49,708 nucleotides of DNA from an uncultured Clostridia bacterium (GCA_947589035.1 CANPYZ010000015.1:1-49708), one strand, 5' to 3'. Positions 32,588 to 40,917 are shown, numbered from the stretch's first letter. The notes: generated from the sequence alone by a model not told the origin. A program made the numbers and translations.

Positions 32588-34225
32588 ATGATTAACAATA
32601 AAACGGTGTACTATACACCTCTTCCATCTAAGCCTGCTACGCTGCTGATTTTAGAGCGTGGCAAACCTGTACGTGTGATAACATTGAAAGGTGATATGCG
32701 TTTAGGGCGGGAGGAAGCTGAAACCCGTAATGATATTACATTACGGTCATCTATTGTTTCCCGTCATCATGGTGATTTTTCTTATATAGATGGTGTGTAT
32801 TATTATAAAGACAACAATAGTCTTAACGGAACTTTTCTTAACGGAAAGAAAATGGAGTCGTATAACAAACAAGGCACCAAATCAGTGGCTTTACACGATG
32901 GTGATGTACTTAGAATTGATCGGCAGACACTAAATAATCCACACCCTGAAGCGGTTGAAATGATTTTTAGTATGACTTTTTCCCCAGATGATAATTGGGC
33001 TAAGTATTCTCTGCAAGGAAAATCTGAAGTGAAAATTGGTCGGGAAGTAGACGGGATTCGGCTTCCGAATTTCATGGTTTCCCGACATCATGCAACGTTA
33101 AAGCATTTTGGTAATAATTGGATTATATATGATAATGACAGTAAAAATGGTACTTTTGTAAACAATGAAGCAGTTGAAGAAAAACATATCGTAAATCCTT
33201 TTGATGTTATCCGGATAGCGAACATAACTTTAATTTTTACTGGTGAAGAAATCGTTTACGTTGCAGGACGTTCTGATGTAACTGTTGCAAAGCCATTCCG
33301 TTATGCTGAACGTTCTGTCATTATGTCAGTCAATATCAATCAAGTGTATACGAAAAGCCATTTATTCTCTAAGAGTAAGATTTTACTAAAAAATATAAAT
33401 CTTGATATTGAATCCGGAGATTTTATTTTAGTATTGGGTGGAGCAGGTGCTGGAAAATCGACTTTCATTAAAGCCATTACTGGACAAAAAGTTCAGGAAG
33501 GATTAGAAGTAGAAGGGGCAATAATATTGAACAAAATGGATTTATACAAGAAGAGCAATCTTCGATTGTTAAAACTCAAAATTGGCATTGTTCCACAATA
33601 TCCGGATTACAGACCAAATGATACAGTGTATCATACAATTCTTGACTCCGCACTTCTGCAATTATCTTCTGATTATAGCAGACAGGAAATTGAACAGAAA
33701 GTGGAAACGGTCATTCGAAATATGATGCTAAGTAACATCCGTGATAGTAAACTTTCCGTAATCAGCGGCGGACAAAGAAAAAGAGTGCAAGTTGCGATAA
33801 AAGCTGTAGGAGATATTAGCTTTTTCACATTTGATGAACCTGATGCCGGACTGGATATTGCTGGGCGTAAAGATCAAATTAATCAGTTATCTTCAACCAT
33901 ATTGAAAGATGTGGAACCTTTGACTCCTGAATCATCAAAAGATAATGCCATAGAATTACAGCAAGCCACTTTGAATGGAACAGCTGGGTTAATGATTTCC
34001 CATTATCCTGATGATGTAGCAGAAAAATATACAAAAGTAATTGTTCTTGCCAAAAGCAAAATTGACGATGCTGGTCATCTTGCCTATTATGGTGATGTTC
34101 CGAATGCTTTATCATTCTTTGGCGTACAGAAACTAAGCGATATTGTGTATGAAATTAACTATGAAGGCGGAAAAGGACGTGGCGACGAATTTATCAAGAA
34201 ATTTGAAAATACAAGGAAAGGCTAA
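32588..34225 (+). CDS. double-FHA protein fused to an ABC ATPase domain
   Basis: 545 aa. FHA1 (about 17-130) has G40-R41, S58-R59-H60 and N80-G81; FHA2 (about 137-220) has G151-R152, S165-R166-H167 and N187-G188. Both keep the residues that bind phosphothreonine. The ABC domain (about 248-515) has Walker A GGAGAGKST (284-292), signature ISGGQ (392-396), Walker B with FDEP (D416, E417) and H-loop His472, so it should hydrolyse ATP. It resembles the ABCG-type ATPase with N-terminal FHA domains, but the usual membrane domain is missing from this protein and from its neighbours. It may energise a transporter encoded elsewhere or act as a non-transport ATPase controlled by the kinase two genes downstream. 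Confidence 0.88.
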   Translation: MINNKTVYYTPLPSKPATLLILERGKPVRVITLKGDMRLGREEAETRNDITLRSSIVSRHHGDFSYIDGVYYYKDNNSLNGTFLNGKKMESYNKQGTKSVALHDGDVLRIDRQTLNNPHPEAVEMIFSMTFSPDDNWAKYSLQGKSEVKIGREVDGIRLPNFMVSRHHATLKHFGNNWIIYDNDSKNGTFVNNEAVEEKHIVNPFDVIRIANITLIFTGEEIVYVAGRSDVTVAKPFRYAERSVIMSVNINQVYTKSHLFSKSKILLKNINLDIESGDFILVLGGAGAGKSTFIKAITGQKVQEGLEVEGAIILNKMDLYKKSNLRLLKLKIGIVPQYPDYRPNDTVYHTILDSALLQLSSDYSRQEIEQKVETVIRNMMLSNIRDSKLSVISGGQRKRVQVAIKAVGDISFFTFDEPDAGLDIAGRKDQINQLSSTILKDVEPLTPESSKDNAIELQQATLNGTAGLMISHYPDDVAEKYTKVIVLAKSKIDDAGHLAYYGDVPNALSFFGVQKLSDIVYEINYEGGKGRGDEFIKKFENTRKG

Positions 34226-34236
34226 GAGGGAGCTAT

Positions 34237-35142
34237 ATGCTGTTTAACTTATTCAAGAAGAAAAAACCTTCAAAAGGTACAGACAGTAACAAACCATCAA
34301 ATTCGGATATACAAAAAAATTCCTCAAACCAATCTAATATTACTGTTTCTGTTTCAATATCTACAAATCCAGGCTGTATACGAGAGGTTAATGAGGACAA
34401 TTTTTTTGTGAGTCATATTGGCAACAAACCATGCGCTATATTTTCATGCGATGCAGTCATGCATGAGAGTAAATTCTTTTTTTCTGCGGTTTTTGATGGT
34501 ATGGGCGGAGAAGCATTCGGTGAAGAGGCATCTAAAATTGCGTCAGCTACATTAAAAGAATTTTCTGCAAATTTCGACGATAGCGACAGTAAAGACTTTG
34601 ACATGAAAAAGAAGATAAAGCAATTTATCTCTTTAGCGAATCGCCGTATCATGGAAATGATTGCTGAAAAGAAATGTCATCGCAGCGGCTGCACTATGGC
34701 ATTGATTGTCATTTGGAACGAAATGGCTTATGCGTTTAATATCGGAGATAGTCGTATTTATCGTTGCGATAAAAATTCACTTGAACAAATTTCAGAAGAT
34801 CAGACACTTGCCATGAAAAAACTGAAAGCCAACATTTACACAGAAGAAGAGGCTCGTAATAGTCCTGATGCACATAAAATCACATCATATATTGGTTTAG
34901 ATAATCGTGGGCTTGGTGTTCCTTATCACGCCTATGAACCTTTCCCGATAGCAGAATCAGTTCTTTTACTTTGTAGTGATGGTTTAACGGATATGTGTAC
35001 TGATGAAGAAATCAAGTCTGTTTTGTTGAGCGAGGACGAAACACCAGCAAAATCACTCATGAAATTGGCAATAAAAAACGGCGGTGAGGACAATGTCACC
35101 TGCATTGTGATCAATACAAAACAAAAAATTGAAAAAAATTGA
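34237..35142 (+). CDS. PP2C-family protein serine/threonine phosphatase
   Basis: 301 aa. After a 35-residue hydrophilic N-terminal extension comes the PP2C core: SISTNPGCIREVNEDNFF, AVFDGMGGEAFGEEAS, GCTMALIVIWNEMAYAFNIGDSRIY, LLLCSDGLTD and GGEDNVTCIVI. The metal-binding Asp residues in VNEDN, FDGMGG, CSDGLTD and GEDN are all present. It removes phosphate from Ser/Thr in the cytoplasm and is the natural opponent of the kinase encoded next. It lies 11 bp after the FHA-ABC gene, with GAGGGAG as ribosome site, and 13 bp before the kinase start. Confidence 0.93.
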   Translation: MLFNLFKKKKPSKGTDSNKPSNSDIQKNSSNQSNITVSVSISTNPGCIREVNEDNFFVSHIGNKPCAIFSCDAVMHESKFFFSAVFDGMGGEAFGEEASKIASATLKEFSANFDDSDSKDFDMKKKIKQFISLANRRIMEMIAEKKCHRSGCTMALIVIWNEMAYAFNIGDSRIYRCDKNSLEQISEDQTLAMKKLKANIYTEEEARNSPDAHKITSYIGLDNRGLGVPYHAYEPFPIAESVLLLCSDGLTDMCTDEEIKSVLLSEDETPAKSLMKLAIKNGGEDNVTCIVINTKQKIEKN

Positions 35143-35155
35143 AAGAAAGGTATAT

Positions 35156-37435
35156 ATGGATATTCGTGATGTCATTGAACAGGTAATCAAGCCACAAATC
35201 AAACAACCCTTATGGGAGAATTGGTATATTAAAGAAAAAATCGGTTCTGGATCATTCAGTGTTGTTTATCGAATAGAAGCACAGCGTCCAAGTGGTTTAG
35301 ATGTTTCTGCGCTTAAAGTCGAAGCGATTATGTCTGATAAACAGATTTTCACTGACAGTTTTCGTAAAACAACTTTTCTCAACAGTAGAAAACAGATGGC
35401 AATTAACGAAGCACAGATTATGAAAAAACTCCGTGACTGCCCCTATATCGTCAGATATGAAGAAGAATATATGCAGGAACTCTATATAAATGGTGAATTT
35501 GAAGGGTATTATTATCTAATTAGAATGGAATTTTTGCAAAATGTCTATGACCTGATGAAAAAAGGATGGTTTCCTTATTCAGAAGAAAATGTAAAAAAGC
35601 TTGCTATAGAAATAGGGCAAGGTTTACACGCTGCGCATAGTATAGGAGTAATTCACAGAGACATAAAGCCTGATAATATGTTTGTTAGTGATGCGGGGAT
35701 TTACAAACTGGGCGATTTTAACATTTCAAAAAAAGCTGTGTCTACCAGAACATATGCAGGTACTCAATACTATATGGCACCTGAAATTTACCGTGCAAGA
35801 ACGAACATTGACGCAAGCTATACCACTCAAGCGGATATATATTCATTTGGTTTATGCTTATATCAAATGATGAATAATGGGCAACTGCCATTTGAAGACA
35901 AATTAGATCCAGATACGGCTTATGACAAACGTATGTCTGGACCAGTGAATTTTCCACCACCTTGTAACGGAACTCTTGAATTTATAAGAATCATATTGAA
36001 AGCGTGTTCCTTTAATCCAAATGAACGATACAGATCCGTTAATGATATGCTGATGGAACTCAATGGTAAAACGCAAACAACAGCTAATATTACTGAATAT
36101 GCAAATTATGGTTATTATCCAGCCACAGGGCAAGGCAATCCGAACGAAAGATACGAATCTGTTAATCCTAATGCTACTGCGTATGCAGATGATTACCAGA
36201 GTTTATATGAAAGATATGAATCCGTTCATGATAGAATGCAGACACCATCTAATGCTACTGCATATGCAAATGATGATTATCCAACTCCAAGGCGAGGCAA
36301 TTTAACTGAATATGCAAGTGATGACGATCAAATGCCGCCATATCATGGCAATGCTACAGAATATGCCGGATTTGATGATAATTATGATAATAATTATGAT
36401 CAAACGCCTTATGGCACACAAGCAACTCCGGTTAATCCAATTTATAGTAAAACAGACACAATTCCAATTAAGTTAATTTCTGTAGTTATTGCATTTATTC
36501 TGCTTGTCATCGGGATTGCTTTAGGAATCCCAGAACATGATGAATCCGATCATGAATCTGAATCTTCTGATGACACAGTTGAAAATGAACAGCCTTCTGA
36601 TCGTCAGAATCACATAATGGAAAACACAGAGTCCGAATCATTAAGTACATCAACTACAGCTGAAGAAAGCACAATCAGTAGTACAATTGAAAGTGAACAG
36701 TCTTTTAGTCGTCAGAATTACATGGTGGAAAACACAGAAGCTGAAGTATTAACTACAGTACCACCAGAAAGTACTACTATTACTATAAATCCAGCTGAAG
36801 AAATACCAACTAATTATATCATTGAAAGTGAACCGCCTGTTAATCAGCAAGATTACCTACCAGAAGAACCAAACAATGATATTCCTGTAGACCCAGTTGA
36901 AGAAGTCATTGTTGAAGGAAATGAACCTGATGAACCTGATGAACCTGTTGTGCAGAATCCAAGTATGACTATACCGCATCTATCAGACTATAGTTCTCAT
37001 ATTTCCGACATTACTTCAAGTAGTCATCTGGCGAATGAAACGTATGGAAACACAACATACGTCCATTCAGCAGAACAAGCATTTGATAATGATTTGTCCA
37101 CTTGTTGGAGTGAAGGCGTAGATGGGTACGGGGTAGGGGAATCTATCACGGTTTTTTTTGATAATACATATGAAATATCGGAATTTTCTCTATATAACAG
37201 CTTATGTACAAACGAAGATTTATTCTACAAGAATACAAGACTGCAAAGTATTTCCGTTATATTATCAAACGGAAACAGCTATGATTTTGAATGTGCAGAT
37301 GGTTGGGAGAACAGGAATAATACATTCTCATTTGGGGAAAATGTGGAAACATCATCATTGACCATTATCATTCAATCTGTTTATGCGGGAAACAAGTATG
37401 AAGATACTTGCATATCCGAAATAAGCATATCATAA
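35156..37435 (+). CDS. transmembrane Ser/Thr protein kinase with extracellular glycan-binding-like domain
   Basis: 759 aa from ATG 35156, chosen for GAAAGAAAGG upstream. Kinase domain (about 20-300): G-loop IGSGSFSVVY, Lys54 in ALKVE, HRDIKPDN (167-174), DFN in place of DFG (187-189), APE (208-210). The juxtamembrane part (305-430) has five T-[EA]-Y-A motifs at T313, T341, T368, T384 and T401, plus copies of ERYxSV. One membrane helix lies at about 437-458. Outside are three imperfect repeats of about 45 residues (ExEQ..xRQN), a Pro/Glu linker, and a terminal domain of about 140 residues: AFDNDLSTCWSEGVDGYGVG, FYKNTRLQSISVILSNG. That domain resembles the NADase-type/discoidin-like glycan-binding fold. 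PASTA domains are absent. Confidence 0.9.
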   Translation: MDIRDVIEQVIKPQIKQPLWENWYIKEKIGSGSFSVVYRIEAQRPSGLDVSALKVEAIMSDKQIFTDSFRKTTFLNSRKQMAINEAQIMKKLRDCPYIVRYEEEYMQELYINGEFEGYYYLIRMEFLQNVYDLMKKGWFPYSEENVKKLAIEIGQGLHAAHSIGVIHRDIKPDNMFVSDAGIYKLGDFNISKKAVSTRTYAGTQYYMAPEIYRARTNIDASYTTQADIYSFGLCLYQMMNNGQLPFEDKLDPDTAYDKRMSGPVNFPPPCNGTLEFIRIILKACSFNPNERYRSVNDMLMELNGKTQTTANITEYANYGYYPATGQGNPNERYESVNPNATAYADDYQSLYERYESVHDRMQTPSNATAYANDDYPTPRRGNLTEYASDDDQMPPYHGNATEYAGFDDNYDNNYDQTPYGTQATPVNPIYSKTDTIPIKLISVVIAFILLVIGIALGIPEHDESDHESESSDDTVENEQPSDRQNHIMENTESESLSTSTTAEESTISSTIESEQSFSRQNYMVENTEAEVLTTVPPESTTITINPAEEIPTNYIIESEPPVNQQDYLPEEPNNDIPVDPVEEVIVEGNEPDEPDEPVVQNPSMTIPHLSDYSSHISDITSSSHLANETYGNTTYVHSAEQAFDNDLSTCWSEGVDGYGVGESITVFFDNTYEISEFSLYNSLCTNEDLFYKNTRLQSISVILSNGNSYDFECADGWENRNNTFSFGENVETSSLTIIIQSVYAGNKYEDTCISEISIS

Positions 37436-37456
37436 TTCATGTAAAGGCGAAACATT

Positions 37457-38458
37457 ATGAAAAAATTACTCTCATTCTTAATTTTAACAATATTGTTGAC
37501 TGGTTGCGCACGAGTCAGTGAAAAGCAAGTCTTATCTGATGATTCAGAACTCGAAACGACTACTTCAACTACAGCCGCAGCGATTACTTCCATATCTTCA
37601 GTATCTTCTACTTCTATGATTAATACTACTGCGAACCCTGTTGAAACAACGGAGTCAATTTCTACCCCACAGCAAGAAGAAAGTACGATGATTTCCACAT
37701 ATCCCACTAATCCCGCTAACCCAATTGAAACGGATACAACAGTATCCCCTGTAATGAATACTCCTTCAAGTTTTGTTGAAACAATGGAATTAATTTCTAT
37801 CACGCAGCAAGAAAAAAGTACAATAATTTCTAAATATCCCACTAATCCCACGAATACAACAATTGAAACAAATACAACAACTGAAGTAGTGTCTGAAATT
37901 GTTCCGGAAGATGGACAATTAGTCCGTATTCTTGACTTTATTCCCGATGCAGAAATTGATTTAAGATATGCAACTACCAATAATTTTACAGGTACTGTAA
38001 TATACGATGATTCGGAGGCTTATTTGTGCTATGGCACAGTTAAGAAACTTATTTCTGTCCAGAATGAACTGAAAGAAATGGGCTATCGAATTTTAATATG
38101 GGACGCATATCGTTCTACAGAAGCGCAATGGAAATTATGGGAAACTTATCCAGACCCTACTTTCGTCGCAAACCCTAATAATGGCATTACAAGCCATAGC
38201 CGTGGAAACACGATAGATATTTCTTTAGTCTATGAAGATGGCTCTCCAGTTGAAATGCCATCAGCATTTGATGAATTTGAAGCAATTGCCGACCGGGATT
38301 ACAGTGACGTTTCAGAAACTGCTGCTGCAAATTCAAGACTACTTGAAGAAGTGATGTACAGACATGGTTTCACGGGCTATTGGGGCGAATGGTGGGATTA
38401 TTCTGATACAAACCAATATGAATTGATACCTGCTGTATCTCTAAATTCTGCAAAATAG
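37457..38458 (+). CDS. VanX-like D-Ala-D-Ala dipeptidase lipoprotein
   Basis: 333 aa. Lipoprotein signal with lipobox LLTGC (Cys17). A Thr/Ser-rich stalk (30-150) holds two copies of a 31-residue repeat (VETTESISTPQQEES..., VETMELISITQQEKS...). The M15D peptidase domain (about 155-325) shows DLRYATTNNFTG, WDAYRS with Arg219, SHSRGNTIDISL with zinc ligands His247 and Asp254, and GEWWDYSD with Glu311. In VanX the residue three after that Glu is the third zinc ligand, His; here it is Asp314. VanX is cytoplasmic and cuts the D-Ala-D-Ala dipeptide; this protein faces outward, so a wall-derived substrate is likely. It lies 21 bp after the kinase gene and ends the operon. Confidence 0.85.
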   Translation: MKKLLSFLILTILLTGCARVSEKQVLSDDSELETTTSTTAAAITSISSVSSTSMINTTANPVETTESISTPQQEESTMISTYPTNPANPIETDTTVSPVMNTPSSFVETMELISITQQEKSTIISKYPTNPTNTTIETNTTTEVVSEIVPEDGQLVRILDFIPDAEIDLRYATTNNFTGTVIYDDSEAYLCYGTVKKLISVQNELKEMGYRILIWDAYRSTEAQWKLWETYPDPTFVANPNNGITSHSRGNTIDISLVYEDGSPVEMPSAFDEFEAIADRDYSDVSETAAANSRLLEEVMYRHGFTGYWGEWWDYSDTNQYELIPAVSLNSAK

Positions 38459-38517
38459 GCTAAAAATTCTACCATAAGCATGGGAGGGGAGAAGGCGTTT
38501 TTCTGATAATAAAAATT

Positions 38518-38538
38518 CCCCTGTCTGTATGACAGGGG
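38518..38538 (-). terminator. terminator of the lipoprotein gene
   Basis: CCCCTGTC / GACAGGGG, perfect 8-bp stem with 5-nt loop, followed on the minus strand by AATTTTTATT. Confidence 0.85.
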
Positions 38539-38544
38539 ATTGAT

Positions 38545-39729
38545 TCATTGAACGGTTGATTCGTAATTATACTGTTCCGCATTGGCGGTGACACATGCAT
38601 TAAACAGGCTGTCTATATCTCGATAACCTCTGAAATGGTAAAAGATTGCAATGAAATTGACATAACCATAGTCACTTTCTGAACTGTTTTCACAGAGTTG
38701 TCCGGAGCTTAAATCTACAGAACATGTTCCGTCTCCTAAGATTTGAATATCGGAATACCGATAAAATGTATAATAGGTTTCTTCACCCTGAACTTTTTCA
38801 CTGCTGCTTCCGCCTCTTTTTAAAGCGTTAATGCTTGCCGTATATTTATACACTAAATATAAATCATTATACGGTGACGGGGAAAAACCTTCTTTTCCTG
38901 TCAGGAAATAATACCCTACAAATTCCGGTTCTCCCTGCATAGTGCAGTCTTTTTCCCATGTTGTGCCGTAGGAACGGAGTGCATCAGCAGCTTGATTTTT
39001 CATTTTTTCCTGCATGTCTTCCGGAATGTCTTTCAGTTCAGCCGCATAAGAAGTCAAGCCTTCAACAGTATATTCTTTTTCCGTGCAAGTAGGAATTTTA
39101 CCGGCTTGAATACAAATCTCTTCCAATGTACTGCTTTCAGAAGATGAATCCGCTGTAATGGTGACTTTGTCGCCATTTTTCAAATTTTCGTAGGGGTTCG
39201 CATGGAAAACTAAATTGCTGACATTTTCACTGCCGACTTCCATATTAATTTGCCCGTAAGGTGCCGTTCCGGTAAACGTTACCTGCAAATTGTCAAATGG
39301 GTCAAATTCTTCTGCTTTTTCGAGATTTTCAACAGGATACGTCTGGTCTTCATAACTGAAACTAACGGGATAATTTTCCTGTAAAGCAGCTAAATTGCTG
39401 ATTTCCCAATGGTACTGCACGCTGTCGCCGTTGGATAAATCACTGGTTTTGTCCAGTTCTCCGGAAATTGCTTCTTCTAATTGAATTTGCACGCTTAAAG
39501 CGTCCATTTCGCTGGAAGAATCCGTTAAACCGAATGCTTTCGGATTTTCTTTAATCATGGCTTCAATATCTAAATTACTGGAAGCCGTGCCGACAGTATC
39601 GTAACCATCACAATCTACGCTAAGATAATCATTCAAATTCACTTTTGTTCTGCCGCAGCCAGTAAACAGCGCACATAAACATAAAGCGGTCATAAAAACA
39701 GTACATTTCCGGTTCATATTCATGTTCAT
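38545..39729 (-). CDS. lipoprotein of unknown function
   Basis: 394 aa. Signal peptide with lipobox ALFTGC, so it is anchored on the outer membrane face by lipid. Two or three beta-rich regions follow: about 105-215 looks like two Ig-like or DUF-type beta domains (SVQYHWEISN, LQVTFTGTAPYGQINMEV), and 260-370 is an alpha/beta part with YLVYKYTASI and TFYRYSDIQI. I do not recognise the family, although multi-domain lipoproteins of this shape are common in Ruminococcus-like genomes. The start overlaps the upstream membrane-protein stop by four bases (ATGA), so the two are translationally coupled. Confidence 0.78.
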   Translation of the reverse strand: MNMNMNRKCTVFMTALCLCALFTGCGRTKVNLNDYLSVDCDGYDTVGTASSNLDIEAMIKENPKAFGLTDSSSEMDALSVQIQLEEAISGELDKTSDLSNGDSVQYHWEISNLAALQENYPVSFSYEDQTYPVENLEKAEEFDPFDNLQVTFTGTAPYGQINMEVGSENVSNLVFHANPYENLKNGDKVTITADSSSESSTLEEICIQAGKIPTCTEKEYTVEGLTSYAAELKDIPEDMQEKMKNQAADALRSYGTTWEKDCTMQGEPEFVGYYFLTGKEGFSPSPYNDLYLVYKYTASINALKRGGSSSEKVQGEETYYTFYRYSDIQILGDGTCSVDLSSGQLCENSSESDYGYVNFIAIFYHFRGYRDIDSLFNACVTANAEQYNYESTVQ

Positions 39730-39992
39730 TCCTGAGTTCCTCCATAATAGCGATTTTGATTTTGTTCAAGCAGACGTTTCATTTCAGCAGTGTTCTGACT
39801 GATTTCACAAATCATCATCACTCCGGCTGCACTGATAAACGACCCCACAACGCCGATCACAATCACCAGAACGCCGATGATTTTTGTTTCGTCACTGATT
39901 GACATGACACCCAGTCCCGCAATGACGGAAACAATAATTCCCAGCACGACGAAACCTTTTCCTAATGTTTTCATTAAATTTGTCCAAAACAT
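39726..39992 (-). CDS. small two-helix membrane protein
   Basis: 88 aa from ATG 39992 (GGAG 9 nt upstream) or 90 aa from 39998. Two membrane helices (about 13-33 and 39-62) are joined by a short polar turn, and the C terminus is a polar helix (NTAEMKRLLEQNQNR). The stop overlaps the lipoprotein start. Function unknown; operon context suggests a membrane partner of the lipoprotein. Confidence 0.72.
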   Translation of the reverse strand: MFWTNLMKTLGKGFVVLGIIVSVIAGLGVMSISDETKIIGVLVIVIGVVGSFISAAGVMMICEISQNTAEMKRLLEQNQNRYYGGTQE

Positions 39993-40028
39993 TCTCATTT
40001 TCTCCTTTGTGAAAAATTTACAGTTCTA

Positions 40029-40057
40029 AGTATAGCATATTTTTCAAGATTATTCAA
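40029..40057 (-). promoter_or_regulatory. sigma-A promoter of the membrane protein/lipoprotein pair
   Basis: Minus strand TTGAAT (40052-40057), 17-bp spacer, TATACT (40029-40034). Confidence 0.68.
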
Positions 40058-40101
40058 CATAAAAACACAGTGCGAATACTTTTGAAACACAACATGCAAA
40101 C

Positions 40102-40395
40102 TTACGGTTTTTTCTGTTTCAGAAGAGAAACAGCCATTTCAATAAAAGCAATTTCTTCGTTGTCTAAACCGGTAACATCAACAACTTGTTTTTTCGCTTC
40201 AATGCCTAAAAGATAATCTGTAGAAACATGAAATATTTCTGATAAATGAATTAAAATTTCAGGAGAAGGGGAACGTTCATATAATTCATAATTACTGATT
40301 GTTGCTTTAGTGACCCATAATTTTTTCGCCAGTTGTTTTTGTGTTAAACCAGATTGTTTGCGCAATTGCTTCAGCCGTTTTCCAAATTCTGTCAT
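40102..40395 (-). CDS. small XRE-family regulator
   Basis: 97 aa from ATG 40395; the ATG two codons earlier lies too close to the GGGAG site. The HTH is typical: RLKQLRKQSGLTQKQLAKKL, VTKATISNYELYERSPSPEI, FHVSTDYLLGI. The short C-terminal helix (NEEIAFIEMAVSLL) should dimerise. Regulators of this size are common in integrated elements; next to it on the other side are 11-bp repeats and conjugative-element remnants. Confidence 0.87.
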   Translation of the reverse strand: MTEFGKRLKQLRKQSGLTQKQLAKKLWVTKATISNYELYERSPSPEILIHLSEIFHVSTDYLLGIEAKKQVVDVTGLDNEEIAFIEMAVSLLKQKKP

Positions 40396-40429
40396 AAACA
40401 TCTCCCATTCCGCTTATTTCGATAAAAAA

Positions 40430-40458
40430 ATTATAGCATGAATTGCAAATTTCAGCAA
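40430..40458 (-). promoter_or_regulatory. sigma-A promoter of the small XRE regulator
   Basis: Minus strand TTGCTG (40453-40458), 17-bp spacer, TATAAT (40430-40435). Confidence 0.72.
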
Positions 40459-40613
40459 GCGTAATCAACAGAATCAATACTGTATTTTAACAAAATGTTT
40501 TCCTACGGCTTGACATTCTGCAAAAAATATGCTAAAACTAAGCCACTTTATCACCATTTATCACCAAGTATCATGAAATGTTGCCAAATTGGCGTAGAAT
40601 CGCTGTTTAAGTT

Positions 40614-40741
40614 GGTAGAAATGAGGAAATCAGCGAGTTTCCGTTGTTCTCAAAAATCACAAATTTTAAGAAATCCGGTAGAAATTTGGTAGACAATCGG
40701 TAGACACCAACGGAAGAAAAAGTTGGTAGAAAACTGGTAGA
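40614..40741 (+). repeat. six GGTAGA repeats, mostly 11-bp phased
   Basis: GGTAGA[AC]A occurs at 40614, 40677, 40688, 40699, 40725 and 40736. Positions 40677/40688/40699 and 40725/40736 are exactly 11 bp apart, i.e. one helical turn. This looks like arm-type integrase sites or other iterons, not coding sequence. The rest of 40459-40917 holds no gene; a weak promoter-like TTGACA-17-TAAAAC is at 40510-40538. Confidence 0.6.
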
Positions 40742-40793
40742 CAACCAAAATAAGCCCAAATCGGCAGAAGTCTGTTGACAAATTGAATATCCC

Positions 40794-40834
40794 ATAGCGG
40801 ACGGTGTTTCATATCCAGAAACACTGTCCGCTAT
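40794..40834 (+). terminator. strong 17-bp hairpin terminator
   Basis: ATAGCGGACGGTGTTTC pairs with GAAACACTGTCCGCTAT (one G-U pair), 7-nt loop, then ATTTTTAT. No gene precedes it on the plus strand, so it either ends a non-coding transcript from the repeat region or is a boundary element. Confidence 0.8.
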
Positions 40835-40917
40835 TTTTATGCCCTGAATGAAATACTGATTTATCTATGCAAAAGAAATAAAAAAATATTTTCCTGAGCC
40901 AACAAGGAGGTCTTTCT

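Noticed and set aside
37381-37980. 199-aa minus-strand frame opposite the kinase end and VanX-like stalk
   Set aside because: Val-rich shadow of the Thr-rich repeat (ACA/ACT read backwards as TGT/AGT); the plus-strand genes are clear.
40495-40692. 65-aa plus-strand frame in the repeat region
   Set aside because: No ribosome site, low-quality composition, and crossed by the 11-bp repeats.
40614-40741. CRISPR array
   Set aside because: Repeats are only 6-8 bp with 11-bp steps and no unique spacers; no cas genes in the window.
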